In this document: in pieces, positions 24,903-32,883 of the stretch
Position numbering within the stretch: position 1 is the stretch's first letter
Layout of the letters: each line of letters starts with the position of its first letter
From: Subtercola boreus
GTDB lineage: Bacteria > Actinomycetota > Actinomycetes > Actinomycetales > Microbacteriaceae
DNA length: 64,000 bases
Assembly (NCBI RefSeq): GCF_006716115.1
Contig: NZ_VFOO01000001.1
Coordinates: 2,914,001-2,978,000, forward strand
Direction of reading: 5' to 3'
The notes under the pieces: generated by a model
Databases searched by the model: none
What the model saw: only the letters and a program-made list of their open reading frames with translations
Told to the model about the DNA's origin: nothing
Made by a program: the position numbers and the translations under genes

Positions 24903-25739
24903 ATGACACCCGACGACGAACTCCAGGGCCCACCGGGCGAACTCCGCGAGGACCGCCGCATCGGCGGCACCGACCTGACCCACTGGTATACCGCCCTCGG
25001 ACGGCAGACCGCGCGCGTCGCCGAGGCCGTGAACCGTCGGCTCGGCCCGAACGCCACCCTCATCGTCATCCTCGTCATCGGACTGATCATCGCCATCGGT
25101 CTCAGCATCGCCGCCGTGGCGGTGTACGACGCCGTCACCGATTCCGACGGCGTCGCCGGGTTGGACCAGCCCCTGCTCGACTTCGCCATCACCCTGCGCT
25201 CCCCCTGGCTCGACACGATCGTGACGGGCTACACCGACATCGCCGGGCCGATCGGGATGCCCGTGATCGCCGTCGGCACCCTGCTGGTGCTCGGCATCCA
25301 CCGCCGATCCTGGACCCCGGTCATCCTGATCGTGGCGGCCGGGAGCGGCTCGCTGCTGATGACCGTCGCCGGTAAAGACTTCATCGGCCGCGTACGCCCA
25401 CCCCTCAGCGACGCCGTGCCGCCATATGAGTTCTCGCCCTCGTTCCCGAGCGGCCACACCCTCAACGCGGTGGTCGTGGCCGGGGTCATCGCGTACCTCC
25501 TGATCCTGCGGCAGGATCGCGTACGGAACAGGGTGCTGATCATCTCCGCCGCAGCGCTCTTCGCCCTGACCATCGGCCTCAGTCGCGTGTTCCTCGGACA
25601 CCACTGGTTCACCGATGTGCTCGCCGGCTGGATTCTCGGTGCCGCGTGGCTCGCACTCGTGATCACTGCGCACCGGCTGTACCTGACCGTGCGCGCGGAC
25701 CACGAGCGCCGAAGAGCGGCCGACGCCCCGGCTGCGTAG
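24903..25739 (+). CDS. PAP2-superfamily membrane phosphatase
   Basis: A 278-aa protein with about six transmembrane helices. All three phosphatase signatures are present: KDFIGRVRP, PSFPSGH and SRVFLGHHWFTDVLAG. It probably dephosphorylates a lipid pyrophosphate or phosphate (undecaprenyl-PP or phosphatidate type) on the outer face of the membrane. The long cytosolic N-terminus (about 55 residues) is acidic, then amphipathic. The ATG used follows an AAGAAAGG site; the upstream frame runs into the divergent small gene. Confidence 0.92.
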   Translation: MTPDDELQGPPGELREDRRIGGTDLTHWYTALGRQTARVAEAVNRRLGPNATLIVILVIGLIIAIGLSIAAVAVYDAVTDSDGVAGLDQPLLDFAITLRSPWLDTIVTGYTDIAGPIGMPVIAVGTLLVLGIHRRSWTPVILIVAAGSGSLLMTVAGKDFIGRVRPPLSDAVPPYEFSPSFPSGHTLNAVVVAGVIAYLLILRQDRVRNRVLIISAAALFALTIGLSRVFLGHHWFTDVLAGWILGAAWLALVITAHRLYLTVRADHERRRAADAPAA

Positions 25740-26000
25740 CAATCGACGCTTCGGCTGCGTAGCGGTGGTCGTCGCGGGGCTTCGCCGGGCGTGACGTGGG
25801 AGCTTGACTCGGCACCGCCGTGCCCTGCGGGCTCGCCGTCGGTGGGTGTGGTTCTGGATGCGCGTGGCCGGGTCGGTGGTGCGGACGGCAGGCGGCGCAT
25901 GATCCGCAGCTGGTCGGCTGGTGTGGCTGGTGTGGCTGGGATTATGGGCATGGTTCTGCCCGGTGCCGTCCTACCAGGTGTCCTCCTGCCCTGTGTCCTC

Positions 26001-27830
26001 CTACCCCGTGTCGCTCTGGCGGTGTTCGAGCCACCATCCGGCCGGGGATGGGTCGCTCGATTGTGGCTCGCCGGATCGAGGGTCGCCGGGTCGGGGGTCG
26101 CCTGGTCGGGGGTCGCCTGGTCGGGGTGCGCCGCATTCGGGGTGGCCGAGTCGGGGGTCGTCACGTAGAGGCTCGCCGGGTGGAGGGTTGCTCGATTGTC
26201 GGGCGGCCGGTGGTGTCGGGGGTGGGGTCGGTGGTGGGCGGTGCCGGGCAGGGTTGTGCGGGCCGGGTGGGTGGTGGCCGGTCTTCTGTCGTGCCCGGTT
26301 CTGCTGGCAGGGCCTCGGGGTTTGGGTCCAGTCGAGCCACTCCGGTGGGATGAGGTGCGGGGTGCCGTTTCGGATGGTGAGTTTCCAGTGTGTTTTGTGC
26401 ACGTTCGAATGGTGGAAGTGGCAGAGCAGCGCCCCGTTGTCGATGTCCGTGAGGCCGCCGGGGTTCGTGTCGGAGAGCCACCCGTCGACATGGTGACTTT
26501 CGCACCAGGACGGGGGTGCGTCGCAGCCCGGCCACACACACCCACCGTCCCGTGCCGCGAGGGCGCGGTTCTGGGCGGGGGTGAACAGGCGGCGGGTCTT
26601 CCCGTGCTGGAGGACCTGGCCGTGTTCCCCGAACAGGGTCGTGATCACATCCCCGTGACACAGCAGCGCCTCGACCGTTGAGTAGGGGACGGGGGCGGTG
26701 AGGCCGTCGATCCAGCCGATGCCGCGGCCGGTGACGACGTCGTCGAGGGTGGCGTGGAGGTTCACGGTCGGTGCGGCACCGTTCAGGCGCGGCATCTCCG
26801 GCCGTCCTGCCGCGGCCTGGAGGAGGTTCACGAGCGCGTCGACGCGCTTCTGACCCGTGGTGCGGGTATCCGCGGTCAGACCGTCGACCGGCGCGTCCGG
26901 GGCGCCGCCCGCGTCGTCGGCGGGATCGGTGGGGGAGGTGCTGGCCACGGTGCCGTCCGTTGCGGCGGCGCCATCCGCGCCATCCGCGCCTGCTACCGCG
27001 GCAGCCGCGTTTGCCTCGCCGAGTGCTGCCGGGTCGGGTTCGAACGCGACGATACGCGGGGACGTGTGCGGCTCCAATGCGGACGCGACGATCGCGGCCA
27101 TCGACGGCGACAGCAGACCCCGGATCGAGGTCATGCCTGAGCGGTGCGCCTTCAGCTCGAGGTAGCGCTTCTCGTGCAGGTCCGCCTCGCGAGGCTCAGC
27201 ACCGTCAGGGTCGAGGTGTTCCCGGCACCGGATAGCCAGATCATCCACCTGGTTCGCGGAATACCCGAAACTACCCGACGTCTGCTGAGCCAACGCCACG
27301 AGGTCACCCTCCGCTGCCGAGATCTCTTCGGTGAACCCGATCTTCGCGGCGGCCCCGGAGAGACGCCTCGTAATCGACGTCGCCGCATCCACCCCCAGCT
27401 CGCCCCGGGCCAGCGCCTCCGCAACCTGCGGGAAACGAGGTGGGTTCGGCAACCCCACCAACGACATGCTCGTGTGCACCTGCGAGGCGAGCTTCATCCT
27501 GCTCAAGATCGTCTCCGCCCGCGCACCGGTGATCGCCGCCAAAAACTTCGGAACCGACCGCACGTTGTGCGACCGGGCAAGACCCTCCGCCCCGAACTCC
27601 GCAGCAGAACGAGCCGCCACCTCCCCAGCCATCCGCACACGCAGGCCATCGACGATCCGGCCCAACGACTCCACCTGCACAGTCGCAGCCACCAGCTCGT
27701 CGTCGGCAAGCCCGCAGGGCGCGGCAGCCCCACCGCCCGACGCCAACAACGCGTCAAACCCCCGCCGGGCATCCAGAACCCACGACACCACCGACAAGAA
27801 GTCGGGTGCGGGAGCAGCTGGCTGGTTCAT
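26001..27830 (-). CDS. DUF222 / 13E12-repeat protein with HNH endonuclease domain
   Basis: A 609-aa protein. The N-terminal DUF222 region (about 20-350) contains the actinobacterial 13E12 pattern, then an Ala/Asp-rich linker. The HNH domain has RDGGCVWPGCDAPPSWCESHHV, quoted here as CVWPGC and WCESHHV, then DNGALLCHFHHSNVHK, with Cys and His in place for zinc and catalysis. After the HNH domain comes an unusual Pro/Arg-rich tail with tandem PRPGDPRPGDP repeats coming from a 15-bp DNA repeat. These proteins are multi-copy in actinobacteria and have been likened to mobile or homing nucleases. The ATG is favoured over an upstream TTG. Confidence 0.92.
   Translation of the reverse strand: MNQPAAPAPDFLSVVSWVLDARRGFDALLASGGGAAAPCGLADDELVAATVQVESLGRIVDGLRVRMAGEVAARSAAEFGAEGLARSHNVRSVPKFLAAITGARAETILSRMKLASQVHTSMSLVGLPNPPRFPQVAEALARGELGVDAATSITRRLSGAAAKIGFTEEISAAEGDLVALAQQTSGSFGYSANQVDDLAIRCREHLDPDGAEPREADLHEKRYLELKAHRSGMTSIRGLLSPSMAAIVASALEPHTSPRIVAFEPDPAALGEANAAAAVAGADGADGAAATDGTVASTSPTDPADDAGGAPDAPVDGLTADTRTTGQKRVDALVNLLQAAAGRPEMPRLNGAAPTVNLHATLDDVVTGRGIGWIDGLTAPVPYSTVEALLCHGDVITTLFGEHGQVLQHGKTRRLFTPAQNRALAARDGGCVWPGCDAPPSWCESHHVDGWLSDTNPGGLTDIDNGALLCHFHHSNVHKTHWKLTIRNGTPHLIPPEWLDWTQTPRPCQQNRARQKTGHHPPGPHNPARHRPPPTPPPTPPAARQSSNPPPGEPLRDDPRLGHPECGAPRPGDPRPGDPRPGDPRSGEPQSSDPSPAGWWLEHRQSDTG
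26076..26140. repeat. 15-bp tandem repeat encoding PGDPR units
   Basis: GGGTCGCCTGGTCGG-type units repeated about four times inside the 3' end of the DUF222-HNH gene; on the coding strand they give the repeated Pro-Gly-Asp-Pro-Arg tail. Confidence 0.7.
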
Positions 27831-27963
27831 ACCCGCAGTCAAACACCAACCACTGACATTGCCTCAACTACGGCAACAGCGTGCAATTCCGGCGCGAGCG
27901 GGCAGACTGTTCACGACCGAGACCTCACGTTCCGGCGAGTCCGAGCGTCTACAGAGTGTGAAC

Positions 27964-28512
27964 ATGAAACCGCCCTTCGAGAGAGTGGTCGCCGAGCACG
28001 GCGCCACGGTGCTGCGCGTCTGCCGTGCGGTGCTCGGGATGCCCGATGCCGAGGATGCCTGGTCCGAAACGTTCCTCGCCGCCCTCGGCGCGTATCCGGA
28101 GCTTCCACACGATGCGAACGTCGAGGCGTGGCTCGTCACGATCGCCCACCGCAAAGCGATCGATGCGACCCGGGCGCGCAGCCGCCAGCCGATCGCCGTC
28201 GAGGATGTGCCGGAACGGGCATCCAGAACCGGCAGCAGCTCAGACGGCAACGGTGACCGCAACGGCAACAGCCACAGCTCGGCGGACCGCCTCGATTCCC
28301 TCGCGCTCTGGCAGGCCGTCGGCTCACTGCCCGAGAAGCAGCGGCTCGCGGTCGCGTACCACTACCTCGGCGGGCTGCCCTTCGCCGACGTCGCCCCCCT
28401 TCTCGGAGGGAGCGTCGAAGCGGCCCGCCGCGCCTCCTCCGACGGAGTGCGCGCCCTGCGCCTCGTCTACCAGCCCCAGCGCGACACCGATCTGGAAGGA
28501 GCCGTGCGATGA
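27964..28512 (+). CDS. ECF-type RNA polymerase sigma factor
   Basis: A 182-aa protein. Region 2 spans about residues 5-65 (VVAEHGATVLRVCRAVLG, AEDAWSETFLAAL, WLVTIAHRKAIDATRARSR). A low-complexity Ser/Asn/Gly linker follows, and then region 4 (LWQAVGSLPEKQRLAVAYHYLGGL, FADVAPLLGGSVEAARRASSDGVRAL; quoted in parts). The stop overlaps the ATG of the methyltransferase gene. Linkage to an alkyl-DNA repair gene suggests a response to alkylation or envelope stress; no anti-sigma gene is adjacent. Confidence 0.9.
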   Translation: MKPPFERVVAEHGATVLRVCRAVLGMPDAEDAWSETFLAALGAYPELPHDANVEAWLVTIAHRKAIDATRARSRQPIAVEDVPERASRTGSSSDGNGDRNGNSHSSADRLDSLALWQAVGSLPEKQRLAVAYHYLGGLPFADVAPLLGGSVEAARRASSDGVRALRLVYQPQRDTDLEGAVR

Positions 28513-29153
28513 ACACGACCAACGCCGCCCACACGTCCGCCGGATTCGACTTCAGCCCCCGAGGGCCGGAATCCGCAGAACTCGCGGGCGCCGTCGCCCG
28601 GTTGCACGCCCGGCTCGAACAGCAGGCTCTGGATGCCCGCCTCCTCGACCTCGCCTACACAACGGTCGACACCCCCGTCGGATCGCTGCTGCTCGCCGCC
28701 ACCGAGACCGGCCTCCTGCGGGTCGCCTACGACATCGAGGGTCACGATTCCGTGTTGGATACGCTCGCGGCCCGGGTCGGTGCGCGGATCCTGCGCGCAC
28801 CGAAGCGTCTCGACGCCGTGGCTTTCGAGCTGGACGAGTACTTCGCCGGCACCCGTCGCGTGTTCGACGTTCCGCTCGACCTGTCACTGTCGAGCGGCTT
28901 CCGCCAACTCGTGCAGAGGCATCTGCCCGGGATCGCCTACGGCAGCACCGAGACGTACAAGGAGGTCGCCTTACTCGTCGGGAATCCGCGGGCCGTGCGC
29001 GCAGTCGGATCGGCGTGCGCGACGAACCCGCTGCCCGTCGTGGTGCCGTGCCACCGGGTGCTGCGGAGCGACGGCGGCCTCGGCGGGTACATCGGCGGGC
29101 TCGCGGCGAAGACGGCGCTGCTCGAGTTGGAGGGTCGGGTGGCGCGCGGCTGA
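28509..29153 (+). CDS. ogt: Methylated-DNA--protein-cysteine S-methyltransferase
   Basis: A 214-aa protein. The active-site motif VVPCHRVL has Cys181, with the Arg-finger helix before it (GSTETYKEVALLVGNPRAVRAVG, in parts) and the GGLGGYIGGLAAKTALL wing after it. An N-terminal RNase-H-like domain is normal for Ogt, with about 45 extra residues at the start. It repairs O6-alkylguanine by suicidal alkyl transfer. It is translationally coupled (ATGA) to an ECF sigma gene, so the two are probably co-regulated. Confidence 0.94.
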   Translation: MNTTNAAHTSAGFDFSPRGPESAELAGAVARLHARLEQQALDARLLDLAYTTVDTPVGSLLLAATETGLLRVAYDIEGHDSVLDTLAARVGARILRAPKRLDAVAFELDEYFAGTRRVFDVPLDLSLSSGFRQLVQRHLPGIAYGSTETYKEVALLVGNPRAVRAVGSACATNPLPVVVPCHRVLRSDGGLGGYIGGLAAKTALLELEGRVARG

Positions 29154-29288
29154 GCCCCCGCCCGCCGGCGGCGCCGCGCGCGGGCCGGCGGTGGGGCCCG
29201 GAGGCCGCCGGCCGTCGCGGCACAATGGGCGGCAGGGCACGATGGGCGGTGGGCGGCGGCAGCGGGGCGGCGGCTGCATACGCGCCCA

Positions 29289-29324
29289 TTTGTCGCATCC
29301 GCGCTTGCGCGCGCAAGCGACAAA
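29289..29324. repeat. REP-like palindrome, copy 1
   Basis: TTTGTCGC and GCGACAAA arms 8 bp long enclose ATCCGCGCTTGCGCGCGCAA, itself partly palindromic. Preceded by GCGCGCCCA as in the other copies. Confidence 0.75.
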
Positions 29325-29384
29325 GCGCGGCGCAAGCTCGGCAGCGCGGGCGCCGCGGGGGCCGGACGGGATCGGGGCGGGCGG

Positions 29385-29478
29385 GCGGAGACGGCGCGTT
29401 CGGTGGATGCGCGCCTGTTTGTCGCAACCGCGCCTGCGCGGGCGGGCGCGGAAGCGACAAACCGAAGCGCAAGCCTCG
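29385..29478. repeat. REP-like palindrome, copy 2 with flanking conserved block
   Basis: Arms TTTGTCGC (29418-29425) and GCGACAAA (29454-29461). The block from GGAGACGGC through GGATGCGCGCC on the left and CCG..GCGCAAGCC on the right is shared with copy 3, so the repeated module is about 90 bp. Confidence 0.75.
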
Positions 29479-29599
29479 ACGCTGGCGCGGACGGTCGCGG
29501 CGGCCGGGCGCGGGGCGGCGGGCGGGCGGGGCGGCGGGCGGCGGCCGGCCGCGGGGCGGGCGGGGCATGGCGGCGCGGCGCGGGGCGGGCGGGGCGGGG

Positions 29600-29693
29600 C
29601 GGAGACGGCACGTTCGGCGGATGCGCGCCCATTTGTCGCAACCGCGCCTGCGCGCGCGGGCGCGGAAGCGACAAACCGCGGCGCAAGCCCCGA
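29600..29693. repeat. REP-like palindrome, copy 3 with flanking conserved block
   Basis: Arms TTTGTCGC (29632-29639) and GCGACAAA (29668-29675). It is nearly identical to copy 2 over about 90 bp, including the GCGCAAGCC after the right arm. Confidence 0.75.
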
Positions 29694-29760
29694 CGCGGGC
29701 ACGGCCGGGCGCGGGGCGGCGGGCGCGGCGCGGCGGCCGCGGGGCGGCGGCCGGACGCGG

Positions 29761-29880
29761 GCGGCGGGGCGGCGGGCGCCGGGCGCGGGGCGGCGGGCGC
29801 GGGGCGGCGGCCGGGCGCGGGCGGCGGGGCGGCGGGCGCCGGGCGCGGGGCGGCGGGCGCGGGGCGGCGGCCGGGCGCGG
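29761..29880. repeat. Exact 60-bp tandem duplication
   Basis: Positions 29761-29820 and 29821-29880 are identical base for base. The unit is wholly G/C and itself built of GGGCGCGGGGCGGC-like subrepeats. Confidence 0.95.
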
Positions 29881-29908
29881 TGCGGGCGGGGCGCCGGGCG
29901 CGCCCGCC

Positions 29909-31135
29909 TCAGCCGAGCAGCTCGCCGGGGTGGGTGAGCCGCCAGAACGGGTCCGGCCCGTCGAGCCCCGCCTCGAGCTGCAGCGGCACGGTGACGGTCT
30001 GCCCGGCGACGCTGAAGCGCAGGTCCCCGGCCGCGGTTCCCGCGTCACCTTCGCTGAGCGACACCGGATCGCCGGCCACGCTCACCGGCGTGCTCGACCA
30101 GACGACGGTGGAGGCATCCTGAGCCGCCACGACCGGCACGGTCGCACCCCACACCGACGTGTAACTGCCGACGACCTGGCCCACCGTCGACAGCGGAACA
30201 CTCGTGAACCCGAGTTTGGCGCTGTCGAGCAGCGCGGTCACGGCCTGGCGAGCGGCCTCCGAACTGGCGGCGCCGAGAACCACGCCGACGACGCTGAACG
30301 GCGCGCCGGCCACGGTGAAGTCGGCGGAGAAGAGCAGGCACGAACCCGCTTCATCCGTCGTGCCCGTCTTGAGCCCGTCGATCCCGTCGGAACCGAGCAG
30401 CGTGTTCGTGTTGGTGAGCTCGGAGAGGCCCGGGATGCTCTCCTTCTGCGTCGAGACGACCGCCGCCAGAACGGGGTTGTCGAGCGCGAGCGAAGCCAGT
30501 TCCAGCAGATCGGTGGTGGTGCTGACGCTCGCCGGATCGAGTCCGCTCGAATCGACGACGTGGGTGCCGGTGAGCCCGTGCGCATCGATGAAGGCCTGCG
30601 CCGCGGTGAGGTAGTCGGGGATCGAGCCGAACGCCCAGGTGACAAGTGTCTCGCTGTAGTTGTTCGCCGATTCCATCAGCATGATCTCGATGACCTGCCG
30701 TTCGGTCAGAACCTGTCCCTCATTGACGAGCACGTACGATCCGCCGACCGCCCGCGTCGAATCGAGGAACGCCACGTCGGCGGCGGTCATCGTGATGCTC
30801 GGCCCGTCGTCGGTGAGCGTCAGCGGTTTCGCCTGCAGCACCACGAGCGCGGTGAGGATCTTCGTGACACTCGCGATCGGCACCGGTCCGGACTGCCCGC
30901 TGGAGGCCAGCACGTCCGCCGAATCCTGGAGCGAGATCGCGCTCGAGCCCTGCGCCGGCGTCGCGACCGCTGCCGCCGGCGCCGCCTGCACCGCGGGCAG
31001 TTCGAGCGTGACAGCCGCCGCGGGAAGGGGCGCCGTGAGCACCACGGGCACGTAGATGCCGGCCGCGACGAGCATGAACAGGATGCCGAGAACCACCACC
31101 CTCCTGACGAGGAACTGGCGTCGGGTCGGGGTCAC
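29909..31135 (-). CDS. dacA: D-alanyl-D-alanine carboxypeptidase (S11 family, PBP5-like)
   Basis: A 408-aa protein starting at GTG (TPTRRQFLVRR), with an N-terminal signal-anchor helix (about 11-36). Penicillin-binding motifs are complete: Ser89-x-x-Lys92 (ASVTK), Ser156-Ala-Asn158 (ESANNY) and KTGTT near residue 260. It trims the terminal D-Ala from peptidoglycan stem peptides outside the membrane. It has no clear C-terminal membrane anchor. The 3' end lies directly against the GC-rich repeat tract. Confidence 0.93.
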   Translation of the reverse strand: MTPTRRQFLVRRVVVLGILFMLVAAGIYVPVVLTAPLPAAAVTLELPAVQAAPAAAVATPAQGSSAISLQDSADVLASSGQSGPVPIASVTKILTALVVLQAKPLTLTDDGPSITMTAADVAFLDSTRAVGGSYVLVNEGQVLTERQVIEIMLMESANNYSETLVTWAFGSIPDYLTAAQAFIDAHGLTGTHVVDSSGLDPASVSTTTDLLELASLALDNPVLAAVVSTQKESIPGLSELTNTNTLLGSDGIDGLKTGTTDEAGSCLLFSADFTVAGAPFSVVGVVLGAASSEAARQAVTALLDSAKLGFTSVPLSTVGQVVGSYTSVWGATVPVVAAQDASTVVWSSTPVSVAGDPVSLSEGDAGTAAGDLRFSVAGQTVTVPLQLEAGLDGPDPFWRLTHPGELLG

Positions 31136-31263
31136 CGCGCCATCGTATCCGAGCCCGCCTGACAGGCAGGTGGAGGGCGCCGATCGGCGCGCGCGGCACC
31201 AGCCGCAGCGACGAGACAGCAGCGACGTCGACGGCGGCTGCAACAGCAACAACAGCAGCGCGA

Positions 31264-32100
31264 TCAGGTCGCGCTGAGCACCCCGGTCGCCAGGAGCACC
31301 ATCAGCACGGCGCCGAGCGCCACCCGATACCAGATGAACACGGTGATCGGGTGCCGCGCGACGAACCGCAGCAGCCAGGCGATCGAGACGTATGCGACGG
31401 CGAAACTGATGACCGTGCCGATGACGACGGGCAGCCAGCCGACGGTGGAGCTCACCGCGCCGGCCTCGCTGACACCCTCATAGGCACCGGCTCCGACCAG
31501 CGCGGGGATGGCCAGGAAGAACGACAGCCGTGTGGCGGAGAGCCGGTCGAGCCCCCGCAGGAGCCCGGCGGAGATCGTCGCGCCCGACCGGGAGACGCCG
31601 GGGATGAGGGCGATGCACTGGAAGACGCCGATGATCAGCGCATCTTTCAGCGTGAGGCTCTCCTCGGGTCGCGACTGCCGGCCGACACGCTCGGCGACGA
31701 ACATCACGACGCTCCACAGGATGAGTCCGGCGGCGACGACCCAGAGGTTCCGGAGCGGCCCGGAGACCAGCCCCTTGGCGGCGAACCCGACGACACCGAT
31801 GGGCACGGATCCGGCGATGACGAGCCACGCGAAGCGGTAGTCGGGGTTCCGCCGCGCATCCGCCGCGAAGAGCCCCCGCAGCCAGGCCGCGACCAACCTG
31901 CCGATGTCGGCGCGGAAGAAGAGGATGACCGCGAGAATCGCACCGAATTGGATGATCGCGGTGAACGCCGTCACACCGGCATCGTCGATCGGCAGCCCGA
32001 GCAGCTTCTCGGCGAGGGTCAGGTGGCCCGTGCTCGACACCGGGAGGAACTCCGTGAACCCTTCGACGACGCCGAGGATGACGGCGAAGAGGAGGTTCAT
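31264..32100 (-). CDS. uppP: Undecaprenyl-diphosphatase (UppP/BacA)
   Basis: A 278-aa polytopic protein. The signature GVVEGFTEFLPVSSTGHL (Glu residues of the E-x-x-x-E motif) lies at the N-terminus and PGVSRSG near the middle. It recycles undecaprenyl pyrophosphate to the monophosphate carrier for wall and polysaccharide synthesis, and can give bacitracin resistance. The start at MNLLFAVILG overlaps the stop of the DedA gene (ATGA), giving a tightly coupled envelope-lipid operon. Confidence 0.96.
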   Translation of the reverse strand: MNLLFAVILGVVEGFTEFLPVSSTGHLTLAEKLLGLPIDDAGVTAFTAIIQFGAILAVILFFRADIGRLVAAWLRGLFAADARRNPDYRFAWLVIAGSVPIGVVGFAAKGLVSGPLRNLWVVAAGLILWSVVMFVAERVGRQSRPEESLTLKDALIIGVFQCIALIPGVSRSGATISAGLLRGLDRLSATRLSFFLAIPALVGAGAYEGVSEAGAVSSTVGWLPVVIGTVISFAVAYVSIAWLLRFVARHPITVFIWYRVALGAVLMVLLATGVLSAT

Positions 32101-32774
32101 GCGCGGGCCTTCCGACGGCGGCGGAGAACGTCGACGACGATCGGCAGCACCGAAACGATCACGATGAGCACCGCGATGATCTCGATGTTGTTCGCGACGA
32201 ACGGGATGCCGCCCAGGAAGTACCCGGCCAGCGTCAGCAGCAGCGCCCACGCGACGCCGCCGATCCCGTTCCAGAGGAGGAACGAGCGGAACGGCATCGC
32301 CGACATGCCGACGATCGGCGGAACGAACGTTCGCACCAGGGGAACGAAACGGGCGAGCACCAGGGCCCTGCCACCGTATCGGGTGAAGAAGTCATCGGCC
32401 TGGTCGCGGTACTTCGTCTTGAAGAGGCGCGCCTCGGGCTTGAACAGCCGCCCGCCGAAGCGACGACCGATGTGGTAGCCGGTCTGGTCCCCGAGGATGG
32501 CGGCTGCGGCGACCGCGATCACCAGCACGGGCAGGGTGAGGCCGAGCGGCACGGCGAGCAGTGCAGCCGTGAAGACCAGGGTGTCGCCGGGCAGGAACGG
32601 GAACAGCAGCCCCGTCTCGATGAACACGATCGCCATCACGACGACCAGCACCCAGGGTCCAGCACCTTCGAGCAGCGCGGTCGGGTCGAGAAGGCTCGCT
32701 GCGTGCAGGGGGGCAGCATGCAGGGGGGCGGTGTGGATGCTCGCGGCAGGGATGCTCGCTGGTGACACGCTCAT
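32097..32774 (-). CDS. DedA/SNARE-associated family membrane protein
   Basis: A 225-aa protein. An N-terminal Ala/His-rich tail with repeated APLHAA units precedes the DedA core: ETGLLFPFLPGDTLVF, GDQTGYHIGR and FTRYGGRALVLARFVPLVRTFVPPIVG (given in parts) with the conserved acidic and Arg residues. DedA proteins act as polyprenyl-phosphate or phospholipid transporters. Coupling to uppP supports undecaprenyl-phosphate recycling across the membrane. Confidence 0.93.
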   Translation of the reverse strand: MSVSPASIPAASIHTAPLHAAPLHAASLLDPTALLEGAGPWVLVVVMAIVFIETGLLFPFLPGDTLVFTAALLAVPLGLTLPVLVIAVAAAAILGDQTGYHIGRRFGGRLFKPEARLFKTKYRDQADDFFTRYGGRALVLARFVPLVRTFVPPIVGMSAMPFRSFLLWNGIGGVAWALLLTLAGYFLGGIPFVANNIEIIAVLIVIVSVLPIVVDVLRRRRKARA

Positions 32775-32883
32775 CGGGCGGCTCCTTGTCGTGGGTCGTT
32801 TCCACGTTAGGCACCGCCGCCGCCGAGCGAATCAGCCGAGCGGAGCATCCTCGGCGTACATCGCTGTGATGACCCCGGGTGGG

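Larger units (their letters stand above)
29154..29908. repeat. Gene-free, extremely GC-rich repeat tract
   Basis: About 750 bp between ogt and the carboxypeptidase gene, made of G/C-rich short-period repeats. It contains three copies of a TTTGTCGC...GCGACAAA palindrome and one exact 60-bp tandem duplication. Long open frames cross it on both strands only because stop codons are rare in such sequence; their products are Arg/Ala/Gly runs without family features. Confidence 0.85.

Noticed and set aside
29701-29905. CRISPR-like array
   Set aside because: Units are contiguous and purely G/C with no spacers of constant length; no cas genes in the window.
28552-30048. Long minus-strand frame through the GC-rich tract
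   Set aside because: Open only because stop codons are rare in G/C-only repeats; no ribosome site, no family features, overlaps ogt.
28025-31162. Long open frame of 1045 codons
   Set aside because: It crosses sigma factor, ogt, the GC-rich tract and dacA in wrong frames; product is Arg/Ala/Gly-rich with no domain.
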